A DNA stretch of 50,003 nt from an uncultured Bacteroidales bacterium (GTDB lineage: Bacteria > Bacteroidota > Bacteroidia > Bacteroidales > UBA932): positions 1-50,003 of the forward strand of contig CAJOHV010000002.1 of the NCBI GenBank assembly GCA_905234485.1, read 5' to 3'. Both the position numbers and the translations under genes were made by a program. Every line of letters begins with the position of its first letter. Within the stretch, counting starts at the first letter, position 1. Under the pieces are notes generated by a model. That model was not told the DNA's origin, searched no databases, and was given only the letters and a program-made list of their open reading frames with translations. This document shows positions 15,910 through 24,728 of this stretch, piece after piece.

Positions 15910-18900
15910 CTACTTCTCCGGCTTGACCTTCAGGCCGAGCGCGCCGAGCTGGGAAAGGAGTTCGGAATTGACCGCCACGGAGAATTTCTTGGATTTCATG
16001 TCCACATTCCACTTGTGCGCGTGGCTCACGAGAACAATCATAAGCGGAGTCGGGCCCTTGTTGCTCTTAAGAATCTTCGTCAACTCCTTGCGGAACTGGG
16101 ATGTAATTATGTCCTCAGGAATGTAGACCTTCAAACCCTTCAAAAGGGTCTCATTCACGCTTCCGAGCATCTTCACATCGTTCACTCTGAACTCAAAATC
16201 GTCCGGACTCTTGTCGTTCGGGTCCTTTTTGCCGCGAAAACGAGGCTTTATGTCTCCCGTCACATAAACCGCTTGATGAAGCACAAATTTCGGGCTGAAA
16301 TTATCCACGGCTTTGCCGAAAAATGTCATCGTATATGGGCCGGAATAATCCTCTATCGTGGCTTTAAGCGAAGGATTGCCCTTGGTGGTCGTTCCGACAT
16401 CAACAGCTGTGACGATTCCGCCTAATTTCAGCGCAGAGCCCTTCTGGGAGGCATTTGCCTGTGTGACAAGATCTCCCACGGCCGCGAGTTCGGCATTGGT
16501 AAAGGTCTCCATTTCGAAGGCATACCGGTCCAGAGGGTGTGACGAAAGGAACATTCCAACCAACTCCTTTTCTTTCTGCAGCAGAGGCAGCATATCTTCC
16601 TCTGCGGGGGCCGCCGGCATCTCCGGTCTGACGGGCTTCATTTCGTCTACATCGCCGAACAGCGACGCGCTGGTATCCAACTTGTCGTTCTTATACAGTT
16701 CTCCGTAGCGGACTAGTTCGTCTATGAATAGATTGCCGTTCGCGCAGGGCTGGAAGAACTGTGAGCGCTTGTAGCCAAAGGAATCTAACGCGCCGGCATA
16801 GACCAGCGACTCTAGCGGCTTACGGCCCACCGGAGCGTTGTTCTTGGGATCCAGGCCATTGTACTCGGCCATTCTCTCCACGAAGGCCCACACGTCCTTG
16901 AACGGCCCGTTAGCCTCTCTCTGTCGGACTATAGTGTCCACTATGTTGGAGCCGAAGCCCTTCATACCACCGAGGCCGAAGCGAATGTTACCCTCTTTGT
17001 TGACGGTGAAGCTTGCCTCCGACTCATTTACGTCCGGGTTAAGAACCTTTATCTTGTGCAGTTTGCAGTCCGCCATTATCTTCTTGATCTCGTCCATATC
17101 GGAGAGATTGCAGGAAAGGTTGGCGGAAAGGAATTCTGCGGGATAGTGGCATTTGAGCCAGCCTGTCTGATAACTGATCCAGGCGTAGCAGGTGGCGTGG
17201 GACTTGTTGAATGCGTACTGAGCGAACTTCTCCCAGTCCTTCCAGATCTTGTCCAGAACCTTCTCAGGGTGCCCGTTCGCCATTCCGCCGGCCATAAACT
17301 TGTCCTTCAACTCCATCATCACATCTATGAGTTTCTTACCCATAGCCTTGCGGAGCGTATCTGCCTGACCCTTGGTGAAGGAGGCGAGATCCTGGGACAG
17401 AAGCATCACCTGCTCCTGGTAGACAGTGATTCCGTAGGTGTCGCTCAAACGCTTCTCCATCTCGGGCAGGTCGTACTCTATAGGCTTGACTCCCTGCTTT
17501 CTGTCCACGAAGTCCTGCAGATAATCCATAGGGCCAGGGCGATAGAGCGCGTTCATAGCGATGAGGTCTTCCAGGCGCTCCGGACGGAGTTTCTGCAGCC
17601 AGTTCTTCATTCCTTCGGATTCGAACTGGAAGATGGCGGTGGTGTCGCCACGGCCGAAAAGTTCGTATGTGGGCTTGTCGTCGATGGGAATAGCCTCGAT
17701 GTCGATATCGATGCCGTGGCGGGCCTTGATGTTATCGAGAGTCTTATGGATGATGGAGAGGGTGTTCAGGCCCAGGAAGTCCATCTTGAGCATACCCACG
17801 CTCTCTATATAGTGCCCGTCGTACTGCGAAGTCCACACATCCTCGCCGGTCTCCTTGTCCTTCGAAAGGCAGATGGGGATGTTCTCGGTGAGGTCGCTAG
17901 GACCGATGATTGTGGCGCAGGCGTGCTGGCCAACCTGGCGGATGGTTCCTTCCAACTGGCTGGCGTACTTGAGCACTTCCCTGTTCTCCTCCGGCCCGTT
18001 CTCCAACTCGTTCTTCATCTCCGGGACCAGACGGAAGCAATTGCCGAGTGTAATCTTCACGTCAGTGTCTTCCTTACCAACCTGGAAGGTCTTGCCGTCT
18101 TCCTCCACCACCTTGAAACCGGGCTTCAGTTCGTCCAGTTTAGGGTTGTAGGGGTATTTCTTCTCCACCTTCTCAGAGAGGTGGTCGGGCACCATCTTGC
18201 TGAGCCTGTTGGATTCGTCTATGGATACCTTGCTGATACGGGCCACGTCCTTGATGGCGCCCTTCGCCAACATGGTGCCGAAGGTGATCACGCGCGAGAC
18301 GTGGTCTGCCCCATAGGTCTTCTCCACGTATTCGTGGGCGGCTGTGAGGTTCTCGAAGTCCACGTCGATATCCGGCATGTTGATACGATCCGGATTGAGG
18401 AAACGCTCGAACAGCAACTGATACTTGATAGGATCCAAATTGGTGATCCAAAGACAATAAGCCACTACCGAACCAGCGGCGGAACCACGTCCGGGACCCA
18501 CCAGATAGCCCATACGGCGGGAGGCGGCTATATAATCCTGAACGATAAGGAAGTAGTCCGGGAAGCCCATGAACGAGATGGTCTTCAACTCGAACTCTAT
18601 GCGCGCCTTCTGCTCGTCGGTGAGATTCTCACCATAGCGCTTTCGCGCTCCCTCGTATGTCAGATGGCACAGATAGGCTACCGAATTATCGAAATCATCG
18701 CCGCGTCCCTCCTTGCGGCCATTGTCTATAATGTCCTTGTATTTTTCGAGATAAAAATCGCGCTTCGCGAGGAACTCGGGATCTATCTTGAACTTCGGGA
18801 GAATCGGCGGGCGGTCTATCTTGTACTGCTCCACCTTCGACGCCACCTCCAGGGTGTTTTCTATCACCTCGGGATGCTCCGGGAAGAGGTCACGCATCTC

Positions 18901-19695
18901 CGCCTCGCTCTTCAGATACTCCTCCTGAGTGTAGCGTACGCGGTTCGGATCGTCATAGTCGTTGTTGAACGTCAGGCAGATAAGGCGGTCGTGCACCGGG
19001 CCGTCTTCCTTCATCAGGAAGTGTACGTCGTTGGTAGCGATTACCTTGGTGTTAGTCTCCTCCGCCAGTTTGTAGATGGCGTCGCAGACCTTGAGCTGCT
19101 CCTTATATGTGTCCACGCTCAGGCCGGGGACCTGAGTGTGATGGAGCATAACCTCCAGATAATAGTCCTCGCCGAAGACGCGCTTATGCCAGGCGATAGC
19201 GTTTCTCGCGGCATCCAGATCGTCCGCAAGGATGTCCTTGGCTATCTCGCCGGCAAGGCAGGCAGAACTGCAGATGAGGTTTTCGTGGTATTTCTCCACT
19301 ATTTCGTGGCTCACGCGCGGGCGGTAGTACATACCCTCGATATGCGCGGTGGACACTATCTTCATCAGGTTCTTATATCCTGCGTAGTTCTTGGCCAGGA
19401 GAATCAGGTGATAGTAGCGGCTGTGGTCCTTGTCCTTGAGGTGGTGGTCGAAGTGGCGCGTCACATATATCTCGCAGCCGATGATAGGCTTGACTATGTA
19501 ATTGCCGTTCGCGTCCTTATTGCTCTTATCGTCCGCCCAGCGGAAGAACTCCTTCACTCCATACATATTGCCGTGGTCCGTGATGGCTACGGCGGGCATA
19601 CCCAACTCCCGGGCGCGCTCGAACAGTTTTTTGATGTTCGTAAGGCCGTCCAGGATGGAATATTGGGTGTGAAGATGGAGGTGAACGAAGGACAT
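15910..19695 (-). CDS. dnaE: DNA polymerase III alpha subunit
   Basis: 1261 residues. This is the catalytic subunit of the replicative polymerase. The N-terminal PHP domain starts HLHLHTQYSILDG. The polymerase active-site acidic motif PDIDVDF lies at about 441-447, preceded by VGPGRGSAAGSVVAYC. Finger and beta-binding regions follow (MNALYRPGPM, FNKSHATCYAWISYQTGWLK), and an OB-fold region is near the C-terminus. No proofreading exonuclease domain of the PolC kind is present. It follows the ThiL-like gene by 3 bases in a glyS-led operon. A small hairpin at 15847-15866 after the stop could assist termination. Confidence 0.97.
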   Translation of the reverse strand: MSFVHLHLHTQYSILDGLTNIKKLFERARELGMPAVAITDHGNMYGVKEFFRWADDKSNKDANGNYIVKPIIGCEIYVTRHFDHHLKDKDHSRYYHLILLAKNYAGYKNLMKIVSTAHIEGMYYRPRVSHEIVEKYHENLICSSACLAGEIAKDILADDLDAARNAIAWHKRVFGEDYYLEVMLHHTQVPGLSVDTYKEQLKVCDAIYKLAEETNTKVIATNDVHFLMKEDGPVHDRLICLTFNNDYDDPNRVRYTQEEYLKSEAEMRDLFPEHPEVIENTLEVASKVEQYKIDRPPILPKFKIDPEFLAKRDFYLEKYKDIIDNGRKEGRGDDFDNSVAYLCHLTYEGARKRYGENLTDEQKARIEFELKTISFMGFPDYFLIVQDYIAASRRMGYLVGPGRGSAAGSVVAYCLWITNLDPIKYQLLFERFLNPDRINMPDIDVDFENLTAAHEYVEKTYGADHVSRVITFGTMLAKGAIKDVARISKVSIDESNRLSKMVPDHLSEKVEKKYPYNPKLDELKPGFKVVEEDGKTFQVGKEDTDVKITLGNCFRLVPEMKNELENGPEENREVLKYASQLEGTIRQVGQHACATIIGPSDLTENIPICLSKDKETGEDVWTSQYDGHYIESVGMLKMDFLGLNTLSIIHKTLDNIKARHGIDIDIEAIPIDDKPTYELFGRGDTTAIFQFESEGMKNWLQKLRPERLEDLIAMNALYRPGPMDYLQDFVDRKQGVKPIEYDLPEMEKRLSDTYGITVYQEQVMLLSQDLASFTKGQADTLRKAMGKKLIDVMMELKDKFMAGGMANGHPEKVLDKIWKDWEKFAQYAFNKSHATCYAWISYQTGWLKCHYPAEFLSANLSCNLSDMDEIKKIMADCKLHKIKVLNPDVNESEASFTVNKEGNIRFGLGGMKGFGSNIVDTIVRQREANGPFKDVWAFVERMAEYNGLDPKNNAPVGRKPLESLVYAGALDSFGYKRSQFFQPCANGNLFIDELVRYGELYKNDKLDTSASLFGDVDEMKPVRPEMPAAPAEEDMLPLLQKEKELVGMFLSSHPLDRYAFEMETFTNAELAAVGDLVTQANASQKGSALKLGGIVTAVDVGTTTKGNPSLKATIEDYSGPYTMTFFGKAVDNFSPKFVLHQAVYVTGDIKPRFRGKKDPNDKSPDDFEFRVNDVKMLGSVNETLLKGLKVYIPEDIITSQFRKELTKILKSNKGPTPLMIVLVSHAHKWNVDMKSKKFSVAVNSELLSQLGALGLKVKPEK

Positions 19696-19698
19696 AGA

Positions 19699-20694
19699 CT
19701 ACCAGCCTTGAGCCTTTAGAGGCAACTCTACCCCGTCAGGGGTTACCAGGACCGCGCCCGCTTCCGGCTGGGCGAGATGGCCGATGATGTCGAAGGTCTG
19801 GAAGTCTTTGCGGAACTCGTCGAACTTTGCAAGGGGTACCACATACAGCAGACGGAAATCGTCCCCGCCGTTCATCGCGGCGGAAACAGGGTCAAGGTCC
19901 AGTTCACGTCCGAGGTCGAAACTGCCGCCCTCAAAGGGCATTTTGTCTGCATAGACTTTCACGCCGAAGCCGCTGTCCCTCTGCAGGCGCAGGAGGGCGT
20001 CAGCAAGGCCGCGTGTGACGAAGTATCCGAAAGAAGGAACGAGTTTAGTCTCCTCCAGCTGATCCACGGTGTGGGCCTCCATATCCGGCTTCAGATAGGC
20101 GCCGACGAGCATTTTGTAGCGCTCAAGTGCCTCGCGATTTGAGGCGCCGTTGTCGAAGTTCGCCTTCTCACGCTGGAGTGCCTGAAGCCCGAGGTACGCC
20201 GCGCCGAGGGGGCCGGAGACGCAGACGAGGTCCTTGCTCCGGGCCTTGGGGCGCGAGGCGGACACGCTGGCGCTATGCCTGCCGGTTGCGGCCAGGGCTA
20301 TCGTAAGGCCGTTCTTAGACGGCTGGAGATCCAGGCTGAGGCTGCGGAAGCCATGCTCCTTCGCCGCGGACACTATCCCGCTCCAGAGGTCCTTCACCTG
20401 GGGGAAGTCCAGTTTGGCGGACACGCCCAGTTGCACGGACAGAGAATCCGGATGGGCCATCACGGCATAGAGTTCACCCGTAACCTTCAGCACGGCCTTG
20501 CGGCCAAGATGAGGCAGGGGAAAATAGACCAGATCGAAGTCTATTCCCTCCAGCAACATTGAGGAGGCGGTGGTGATGCATTCCTGCTGGCCGGCAGTCA
20601 GCCACTGCGGCTCTCCGAAGGGTTCGTATCCGCTCCCTTCGAACAACTGCCGTATGGCCTGCACGCGGCCAAGTTCTGCAAATTTCTCCGCCAT
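19699..20694 (-). CDS. ThiL-fold (AIR-synthase-related) protein, probably not an active thiamine-phosphate kinase
   Basis: 331 residues, collinear with Bacteroidota thiamine-monophosphate kinases: LLEGIDFDLVYFPLPHLGRKAV, GPLGAAYLGLQALQREK and AMNGGDDFRLLY all match the family. However, several motifs are altered. The GDDAA motif is replaced by GQQEC (35-39), the Asp of STD by Ser45, and DISDGL by FVTRGL. Those positions normally bind Mg2+ and the nucleotide. Only the later Asp (SLDLQ) and GGDD remain. It may be a pseudo-kinase or have another substrate. It shares one base with the glyS stop (TAATG) and precedes dnaE by 3 bases. Motif comparison is from memory of the family. Confidence 0.75.
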   Translation of the reverse strand: MAEKFAELGRVQAIRQLFEGSGYEPFGEPQWLTAGQQECITTASSMLLEGIDFDLVYFPLPHLGRKAVLKVTGELYAVMAHPDSLSVQLGVSAKLDFPQVKDLWSGIVSAAKEHGFRSLSLDLQPSKNGLTIALAATGRHSASVSASRPKARSKDLVCVSGPLGAAYLGLQALQREKANFDNGASNREALERYKMLVGAYLKPDMEAHTVDQLEETKLVPSFGYFVTRGLADALLRLQRDSGFGVKVYADKMPFEGGSFDLGRELDLDPVSAAMNGGDDFRLLYVVPLAKFDEFRKDFQTFDIIGHLAQPEAGAVLVTPDGVELPLKAQGW

Positions 20695-22232
20695 TAGAGT
20701 TTCCTCAGAAGGTTATTGAGATTGACTTTGGAATCGATGAGAGCGCGAAGTTCCGCGATGGGGACGCGCTGCTGCTCCATAGTGTCGCGGTCGCGCACGG
20801 TGACGCAGTTGTCCACGAGCGAATCGTGGTCCACGGTGATGCAGAACGGGGTTCCGATTGCATCCTGACGGCGATAGCGCTTGCCGATGCTATCCTTCTC
20901 CTCATACTGGCAGTTGAAATCGAACTTCAGGTCGTCCATAATCTTCTGCGCGAGTTCGGGAAGGCCGTCCTTCTTCACGAGCGGAAGAACCGCAGCCTTG
21001 ACAGGAGCGAGCGGAGCGGGGATGCTGAGCACCACGCGGGTCTCGCCGCCTCCGAGATCCTCCTCTTTGTAAGAGTGGCTCAGCACTGCGAGCACCATAC
21101 GATCCACGCCGATGGAGGTCTCCACCACGTACGGCGTATAGGCCTTGTTCTCGTCCGGGTCGTAGTACTCGATCTTCTTTCCGGAGTACTTCTGATGGTT
21201 TCCAAGGTCGAAGTTAGTACGGCTGTGGATACCCTCGAGTTCCTTGAATCCGAAGGGGAAATTGAACTCGATGTCGGTTGCGGCATTGGCGTAGTGGGCC
21301 AGCTTCTCATGATCGTGGAAGCGGTAGTTCTCCGCGCCCATTCCCAGATTCACGTGCCACTTCATACGCTGCTCCTTCCACTTTGCGAACCAATCCAGTT
21401 CGGTGCCGGGCTTGATGAAGAACTGCATCTCCATCTGCTCGAACTCCCTCATACGGAAGATGAACTGGCGTGCGACTATCTCGTTGCGGAAGGCCTTTCC
21501 TATCTGCGCGATTCCGAAGGGAATCTTCATGCGGCCGGTCTTCTGCACGTTCAGATAGTTCACGAATATGCCCTGGGCGGTCTCAGGACGCAGGTAAATC
21601 GTGTTGCTCGCATCTGCGGTGCTGCCCATAGACGTCTTGAACATAAGGTTGAACTGGCGCACGTCTGTCCAGTTGCAGGTGCCGCTGATCGGGCAGACGA
21701 TATTGTTGTCCACGATTATGTTGCGGTACTCCTCGAGGTCGTTGGCGTTCTCAGCCTTAACGTAGCGCTCGTGCACGGAGTCGTACTTCGCTTTCTCACG
21801 CAGCACGTTGGGGTTGGTTGCGCGGAACTGGGCTTCGTCGAAACTGTCACCGAACTTCTTGCGGCCCTTCTCCACTTCCTTGTTGATCTTCTCCTCGATC
21901 TTAGCGAGGAAGTCCTCGATGAGGACGTCTGCGCGGTAACGCTTCTTGCTGTCCTTGTTATCGATCAGAGGGTCGTTAAAGGCGCTTACGTGGCCTGACG
22001 CTTCCCAGATTTTCGGGTGCATGAAGATGCAGGAATCGATGCCCACGATGTTCTCGTTCAGGCGGGTCATCGCGTTCCACCAATACTGCTTGATGTTGTT
22101 CTTGAGTTCCGAACCCATCTGGCCGTAGTCGTACACGGCCGCGAGACCATCGTAAATCTCGCTGGAGGGGAAAATGAAACCGTACTCCTTGCAGTGTGCT
22201 ACGAGCACTTTAAAAACTTCTTCCTGAGTCAT
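20694..22232 (-). CDS. glyS: Glycyl-tRNA synthetase, class II alpha2 type
   Basis: 512 residues from ATG 22232. Longer frames reach 22295 but would extend through the promoter. It charges tRNA-Gly. Class II features are present: the motif-2-like region FRNEIVARQFIFRMREFEQMEMQFF and motif 3 SIGVDRMVLAVL. The start EEVFKVLVAHCKEYGFIFPSSEIYDGL is typical of the single-chain form found in eukaryotes, archaea and Bacteroidota, rather than the two-subunit bacterial form. The C-terminal anticodon-binding domain covers roughly 405-512. It has its own consensus promoter inside the end of folK. Confidence 0.96.
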   Translation of the reverse strand: MTQEEVFKVLVAHCKEYGFIFPSSEIYDGLAAVYDYGQMGSELKNNIKQYWWNAMTRLNENIVGIDSCIFMHPKIWEASGHVSAFNDPLIDNKDSKKRYRADVLIEDFLAKIEEKINKEVEKGRKKFGDSFDEAQFRATNPNVLREKAKYDSVHERYVKAENANDLEEYRNIIVDNNIVCPISGTCNWTDVRQFNLMFKTSMGSTADASNTIYLRPETAQGIFVNYLNVQKTGRMKIPFGIAQIGKAFRNEIVARQFIFRMREFEQMEMQFFIKPGTELDWFAKWKEQRMKWHVNLGMGAENYRFHDHEKLAHYANAATDIEFNFPFGFKELEGIHSRTNFDLGNHQKYSGKKIEYYDPDENKAYTPYVVETSIGVDRMVLAVLSHSYKEEDLGGGETRVVLSIPAPLAPVKAAVLPLVKKDGLPELAQKIMDDLKFDFNCQYEEKDSIGKRYRRQDAIGTPFCITVDHDSLVDNCVTVRDRDTMEQQRVPIAELRALIDSKVNLNNLLRKL

Positions 22233-22264
22233 ATTGTGTCTGTAATTTTGTTTTCGAGGGGTTA

Positions 22265-22295
22265 CAAATTTAAGAAATGCCGAGTATTTCCCCAA
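22265..22295 (-). promoter_or_regulatory. Consensus promoter for glyS
   Basis: On the minus strand TTG (22295-22293), a 20-base spacer and TAAATTTG (22272-22265) match the phylum consensus exactly. It lies in the last codons of folK, so glyS, the ThiL-like gene and dnaE can be transcribed separately from the upstream operon. Confidence 0.75.
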
Positions 22296-22707
22296 GGGGA
22301 ACCATCACAAATTCTCTATCTTTCATCCTTGGATGCGGGACGGTCAATTCAGGGGTATCCACAACCTCATCGCCGACCAGCAGCACGTCCACATCGATAA
22401 TCCGCGAATGGTAGACTCTCCTGCCCTGCGCGTCCAGTTCTATCCCCGTCTGCGGGCGTCCCATCTCCGATTCCACCGACTTGCAGATCCGGAGGATTTC
22501 GAGCGGCTCAAGGGAGAGGTCGTAGCGGACCGCGGCATTGATGAAGGCCGGCCCGTCGAAGCCGTCTGCCGCCGTCTCGTACAGGCCGGAAAGGCGGGCA
22601 TGAGGGGTCTGGAAGCGTTCGTCCAGAAGCTCCACCGCCCTACGTATGTTTTCCTTGCGGTCGCCCAGGTTTGAGCCCAGCGCCAGATAGACCGGTCTTG
22701 TCCCCAC
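22270..22707 (-). CDS. folK: 2-amino-4-hydroxy-6-hydroxymethyldihydropteridine pyrophosphokinase
   Basis: 145 residues from GTG at 22707, which follows the stop of the upstream gene by one base. An ATG at 22728 in frame would overlap that gene by 20 bases. It pyrophosphorylates the pterin precursor in folate synthesis. HPPK motifs are YLALGSNLGDR at the N-terminus, the metal-binding RIIDVDVLLVGD and VPHPRMKDREFVMVPL. It is the last gene of the ybeY-led operon. Folate supply links loosely to the folate-dependent GcvT encoded nearby. Confidence 0.93.
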   Translation of the reverse strand: MGTRPVYLALGSNLGDRKENIRRAVELLDERFQTPHARLSGLYETAADGFDGPAFINAAVRYDLSLEPLEILRICKSVESEMGRPQTGIELDAQGRRVYHSRIIDVDVLLVGDEVVDTPELTVPHPRMKDREFVMVPLGEILGIS

Positions 22708-22708
22708 G

Positions 22709-23080
22709 CTAATCCTCCATCTCCACATCCATACCCAACTCCAGCCTGGCCTCGTCCGAGAGCAGGCTCTGGTCCCACGCCGGCTCGAAGACCAGCGTGA
22801 TAGTGCAGGAATTAATCCCCGGCGTCTGTTCCACAGCGTGCTTCACCTCGGCCATAACCTCGTCCGCCATGGGGCAGTTCGGGGCCGTGAAGGTCATGGT
22901 GATGGACACATCGTGGTTCTTGTCGATATTCAGTTCGTAGATCAGCCCCAGGTCGTAGATATTGACGGGGATCTCCGGGTCGTAGACCTGCTTGAGAGCC
23001 AGGACCACGGCGTCGTAGAGCGGGGCAAGTTCCTTGACCGCTTCCGGGGTGAGAACAGTATCTTTATTATCTTCCGACAT
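22709..23080 (-). CDS. DUF59/MIP18-family iron-sulfur assembly factor associated with SUF
   Basis: 123 residues. The DUF59 core is ALKQVYDPEIPVNIYDLGLIYE followed by MTFTAPNCPMADEVMAEVK, with the conserved Cys in APNCP. Proteins of this type are encoded with suf genes and are thought to help in Fe-S cluster maturation or transfer. Here it overlaps sufE by 14 bases and is followed by folK after 1 base. The acidic C-terminus (ELGMDVEMED) is typical of short members. Confidence 0.85.
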   Translation of the reverse strand: MSEDNKDTVLTPEAVKELAPLYDAVVLALKQVYDPEIPVNIYDLGLIYELNIDKNHDVSITMTFTAPNCPMADEVMAEVKHAVEQTPGINSCTITLVFEPAWDQSLLSDEARLELGMDVEMED

Positions 23081-23483
23081 TGTCGAGAGCTGTCTTTTTA
23101 ATCGTCGCTATCATCGATGAAAGGCCGTTGGCCCTGGTCGGTGACAGGTTTTCACTCAATCCTATTTCGTTCACGAAGGCAAAGTCGTCGCCGGCAGTCT
23201 CCTCTGCCGAACGGCCCGAATAGACGCTGATCAGCAGAGAAATAATTCCCTTGGTGATGATGGCGTCGCTATCCGCCGTGAACCACAGCCTGCCATCCTT
23301 CGCCTCGCAATCCAACCACACCCTGGACTGGCAACCCGGGATCAGCCTGTCCTCGGTTTTCTTCTCCTCCGGGAACGGCTCCAGGTTCTTTCCAAGGCTG
23401 ATTATGTATTCGTACTTATCCAGCCATTCGTCGAACATCGCGAAGTCGTCGACAACCGCCTGTTTTGCTTCTTCTAACGTCAT
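23067..23483 (-). CDS. sufE: Cysteine desulfuration protein SufE
   Basis: 138 residues. It accepts persulfide from SufS and passes the sulfur on to the SUF scaffold. The acceptor is Cys51 in RLIPGCQSRVWL. The N-terminal helix region FDEWLDKYEYIISLGK and the C-terminal LSPTRANGLSSMIATIKK are typical. It lies 24 bases after sufS. The scaffold genes sufBCD are not in this window. Confidence 0.95.
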   Translation of the reverse strand: MTLEEAKQAVVDDFAMFDEWLDKYEYIISLGKNLEPFPEEKKTEDRLIPGCQSRVWLDCEAKDGRLWFTADSDAIITKGIISLLISVYSGRSAEETAGDDFAFVNEIGLSENLSPTRANGLSSMIATIKKTALDNVGR

Positions 23484-23507
23484 TTCTCTAATTGTGTGAT
23501 TTCGGCA

Positions 23508-24728
23508 TCATATCAATAATTCTATCGCCTTGTCAAGGGCTTCGATAAACTGTTTTGCTTCCTCCAACGTGTTGTACGGGGCGAAGGAGGCGCGGAGCAT
23601 TCCGGTGACGCCGTAGCGGGTCATCAGGGGCTGCGCGCACATGTGGCCGGAGCGGAGCGCTATTCCCATTTTGTCCAGGACGAGGGCAAGATCTTCGTGA
23701 TGAACACCCTTTACTGAGAAGGAGAATAAAGGGAGTTTTTCGTCAATGTTCCGCGTTGTTCCACGTGGAACAATTCGCTCATCTGAGGCGAGGGCCTCGT
23801 AGACGAAATTCCTGATTTTAGATAGCTCTGCTGCACATTCGCCATTAATTGATTTGACTAAATCAATCGCAGGAACAAAGGTTGGGACGGAATTAATATT
23901 CGGAGTTCCAGCCTCGAACTTAAAAGGAATCGGAGCATAGGTTGATCCTTCCCAAGAGACCGTTTCAATCATCTCCCCGCCGCCCATAAACGGAGGCATC
24001 TGTTCCAGGATTTCCTTCTTGGCGTAGAGGACGCCGGTTCCCGTGGCAGCATACATCTTATGTCCGGAGAAGACGTAGAAGTCGCAGTCGAGATCTTTTA
24101 CGTCCACTGCCAGATGAGCGACCGCCTGTGCGCCGTCCACCAACACGGGAACGCCGTGGGAATGGGCCAAGGACACTATCTCCTTTATGGGGTTCACAAG
24201 GCCCAGCACATTGGATACGTGGGCCACGCAGACCAGTTTAGTATGCTTTGTGAGAAGAGAAGGCAGTTTGTCTATCTCCAGGTGTCCACTTTCATCCACC
24301 GGGAGAACCACAATCTTAGCCCCCTTGCGCTGACAGAGCAACTGCCATGGAATGATGTCGGAGTGGTGCTCTGACTCGGCGATGATTATTTCGTCACCGC
24401 TGCCTATGAATTTATCACCGAAAGATGAGGCGACGAGGTTGATTGAGGCCGTAGTTCCGGAGGTGAACACTATCTCATCCGCACTCTCTGCCCCGATAAA
24501 TGCCCGCACCGCCTCGCGCGCGCCCTCGTAGGCCCGCGTAGCCTCCCCCGCGAGGGCGTGCACCGCGCGGTGCGTGTTGCCGTTGTGCAGAAGGGCCGAA
24601 TCCGACTGGACGTCTATCACAGACTGCGGCCGCTGGGTAGTGGCTGCATTGTCCAGATAGATGAGAGGTCTGCAATAGACCTCCCTGCTCAGGGCCGGGA
24701 ATTGTTTTCTGAGTTCTTGAACCGTCAT
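23508..24728 (-). CDS. sufS: Cysteine desulfurase SufS
   Basis: 406 residues, group II cysteine desulfurase. It releases sulfur from cysteine as an enzyme persulfide. PLP binds Lys224 in SGHKMYAATG, His122 (SEHHSDI) stacks on the cofactor, and the catalytic Cys364 lies in LRSGHMCAQPLM. Its start overlaps the ruvA stop (ATGA). The codons for IVPRGTT near residue 320 contain an 18-bp perfect palindrome that resembles parS (see that entry). Confidence 0.96.
   Translation of the reverse strand: MTVQELRKQFPALSREVYCRPLIYLDNAATTQRPQSVIDVQSDSALLHNGNTHRAVHALAGEATRAYEGAREAVRAFIGAESADEIVFTSGTTASINLVASSFGDKFIGSGDEIIIAESEHHSDIIPWQLLCQRKGAKIVVLPVDESGHLEIDKLPSLLTKHTKLVCVAHVSNVLGLVNPIKEIVSLAHSHGVPVLVDGAQAVAHLAVDVKDLDCDFYVFSGHKMYAATGTGVLYAKKEILEQMPPFMGGGEMIETVSWEGSTYAPIPFKFEAGTPNINSVPTFVPAIDLVKSINGECAAELSKIRNFVYEALASDERIVPRGTTRNIDEKLPLFSFSVKGVHHEDLALVLDKMGIALRSGHMCAQPLMTRYGVTGMLRASFAPYNTLEEAKQFIEALDKAIELLI
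23756..23773. other. parS-like palindrome (candidate ParB site) inside sufS
   Basis: TTGTTCCACGTGGAACAA is an 18-bp perfect palindrome. Its 16-bp core TGTTCCACGTGGAACA differs from the classical bacterial parS (TGTTTCACGTGAAACA) only at the symmetric T/C position, a variant known in other phyla. It lies in coding sequence, as chromosomal parS sites often do. No parA or parB gene is present in the window. Confidence 0.65.

Noticed and set aside
17056..19719. An 887-codon open frame antisense to dnaE
   Set aside because: It lies wholly opposite a clear dnaE. Its composition (rich in Val, Leu, His, no domains) is what codon bias produces on the antisense strand.
23756..23773. Palindrome as a transcription terminator
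   Set aside because: It lies in the middle of sufS, has no loop or T-tract, and matches a known protein-binding motif better.
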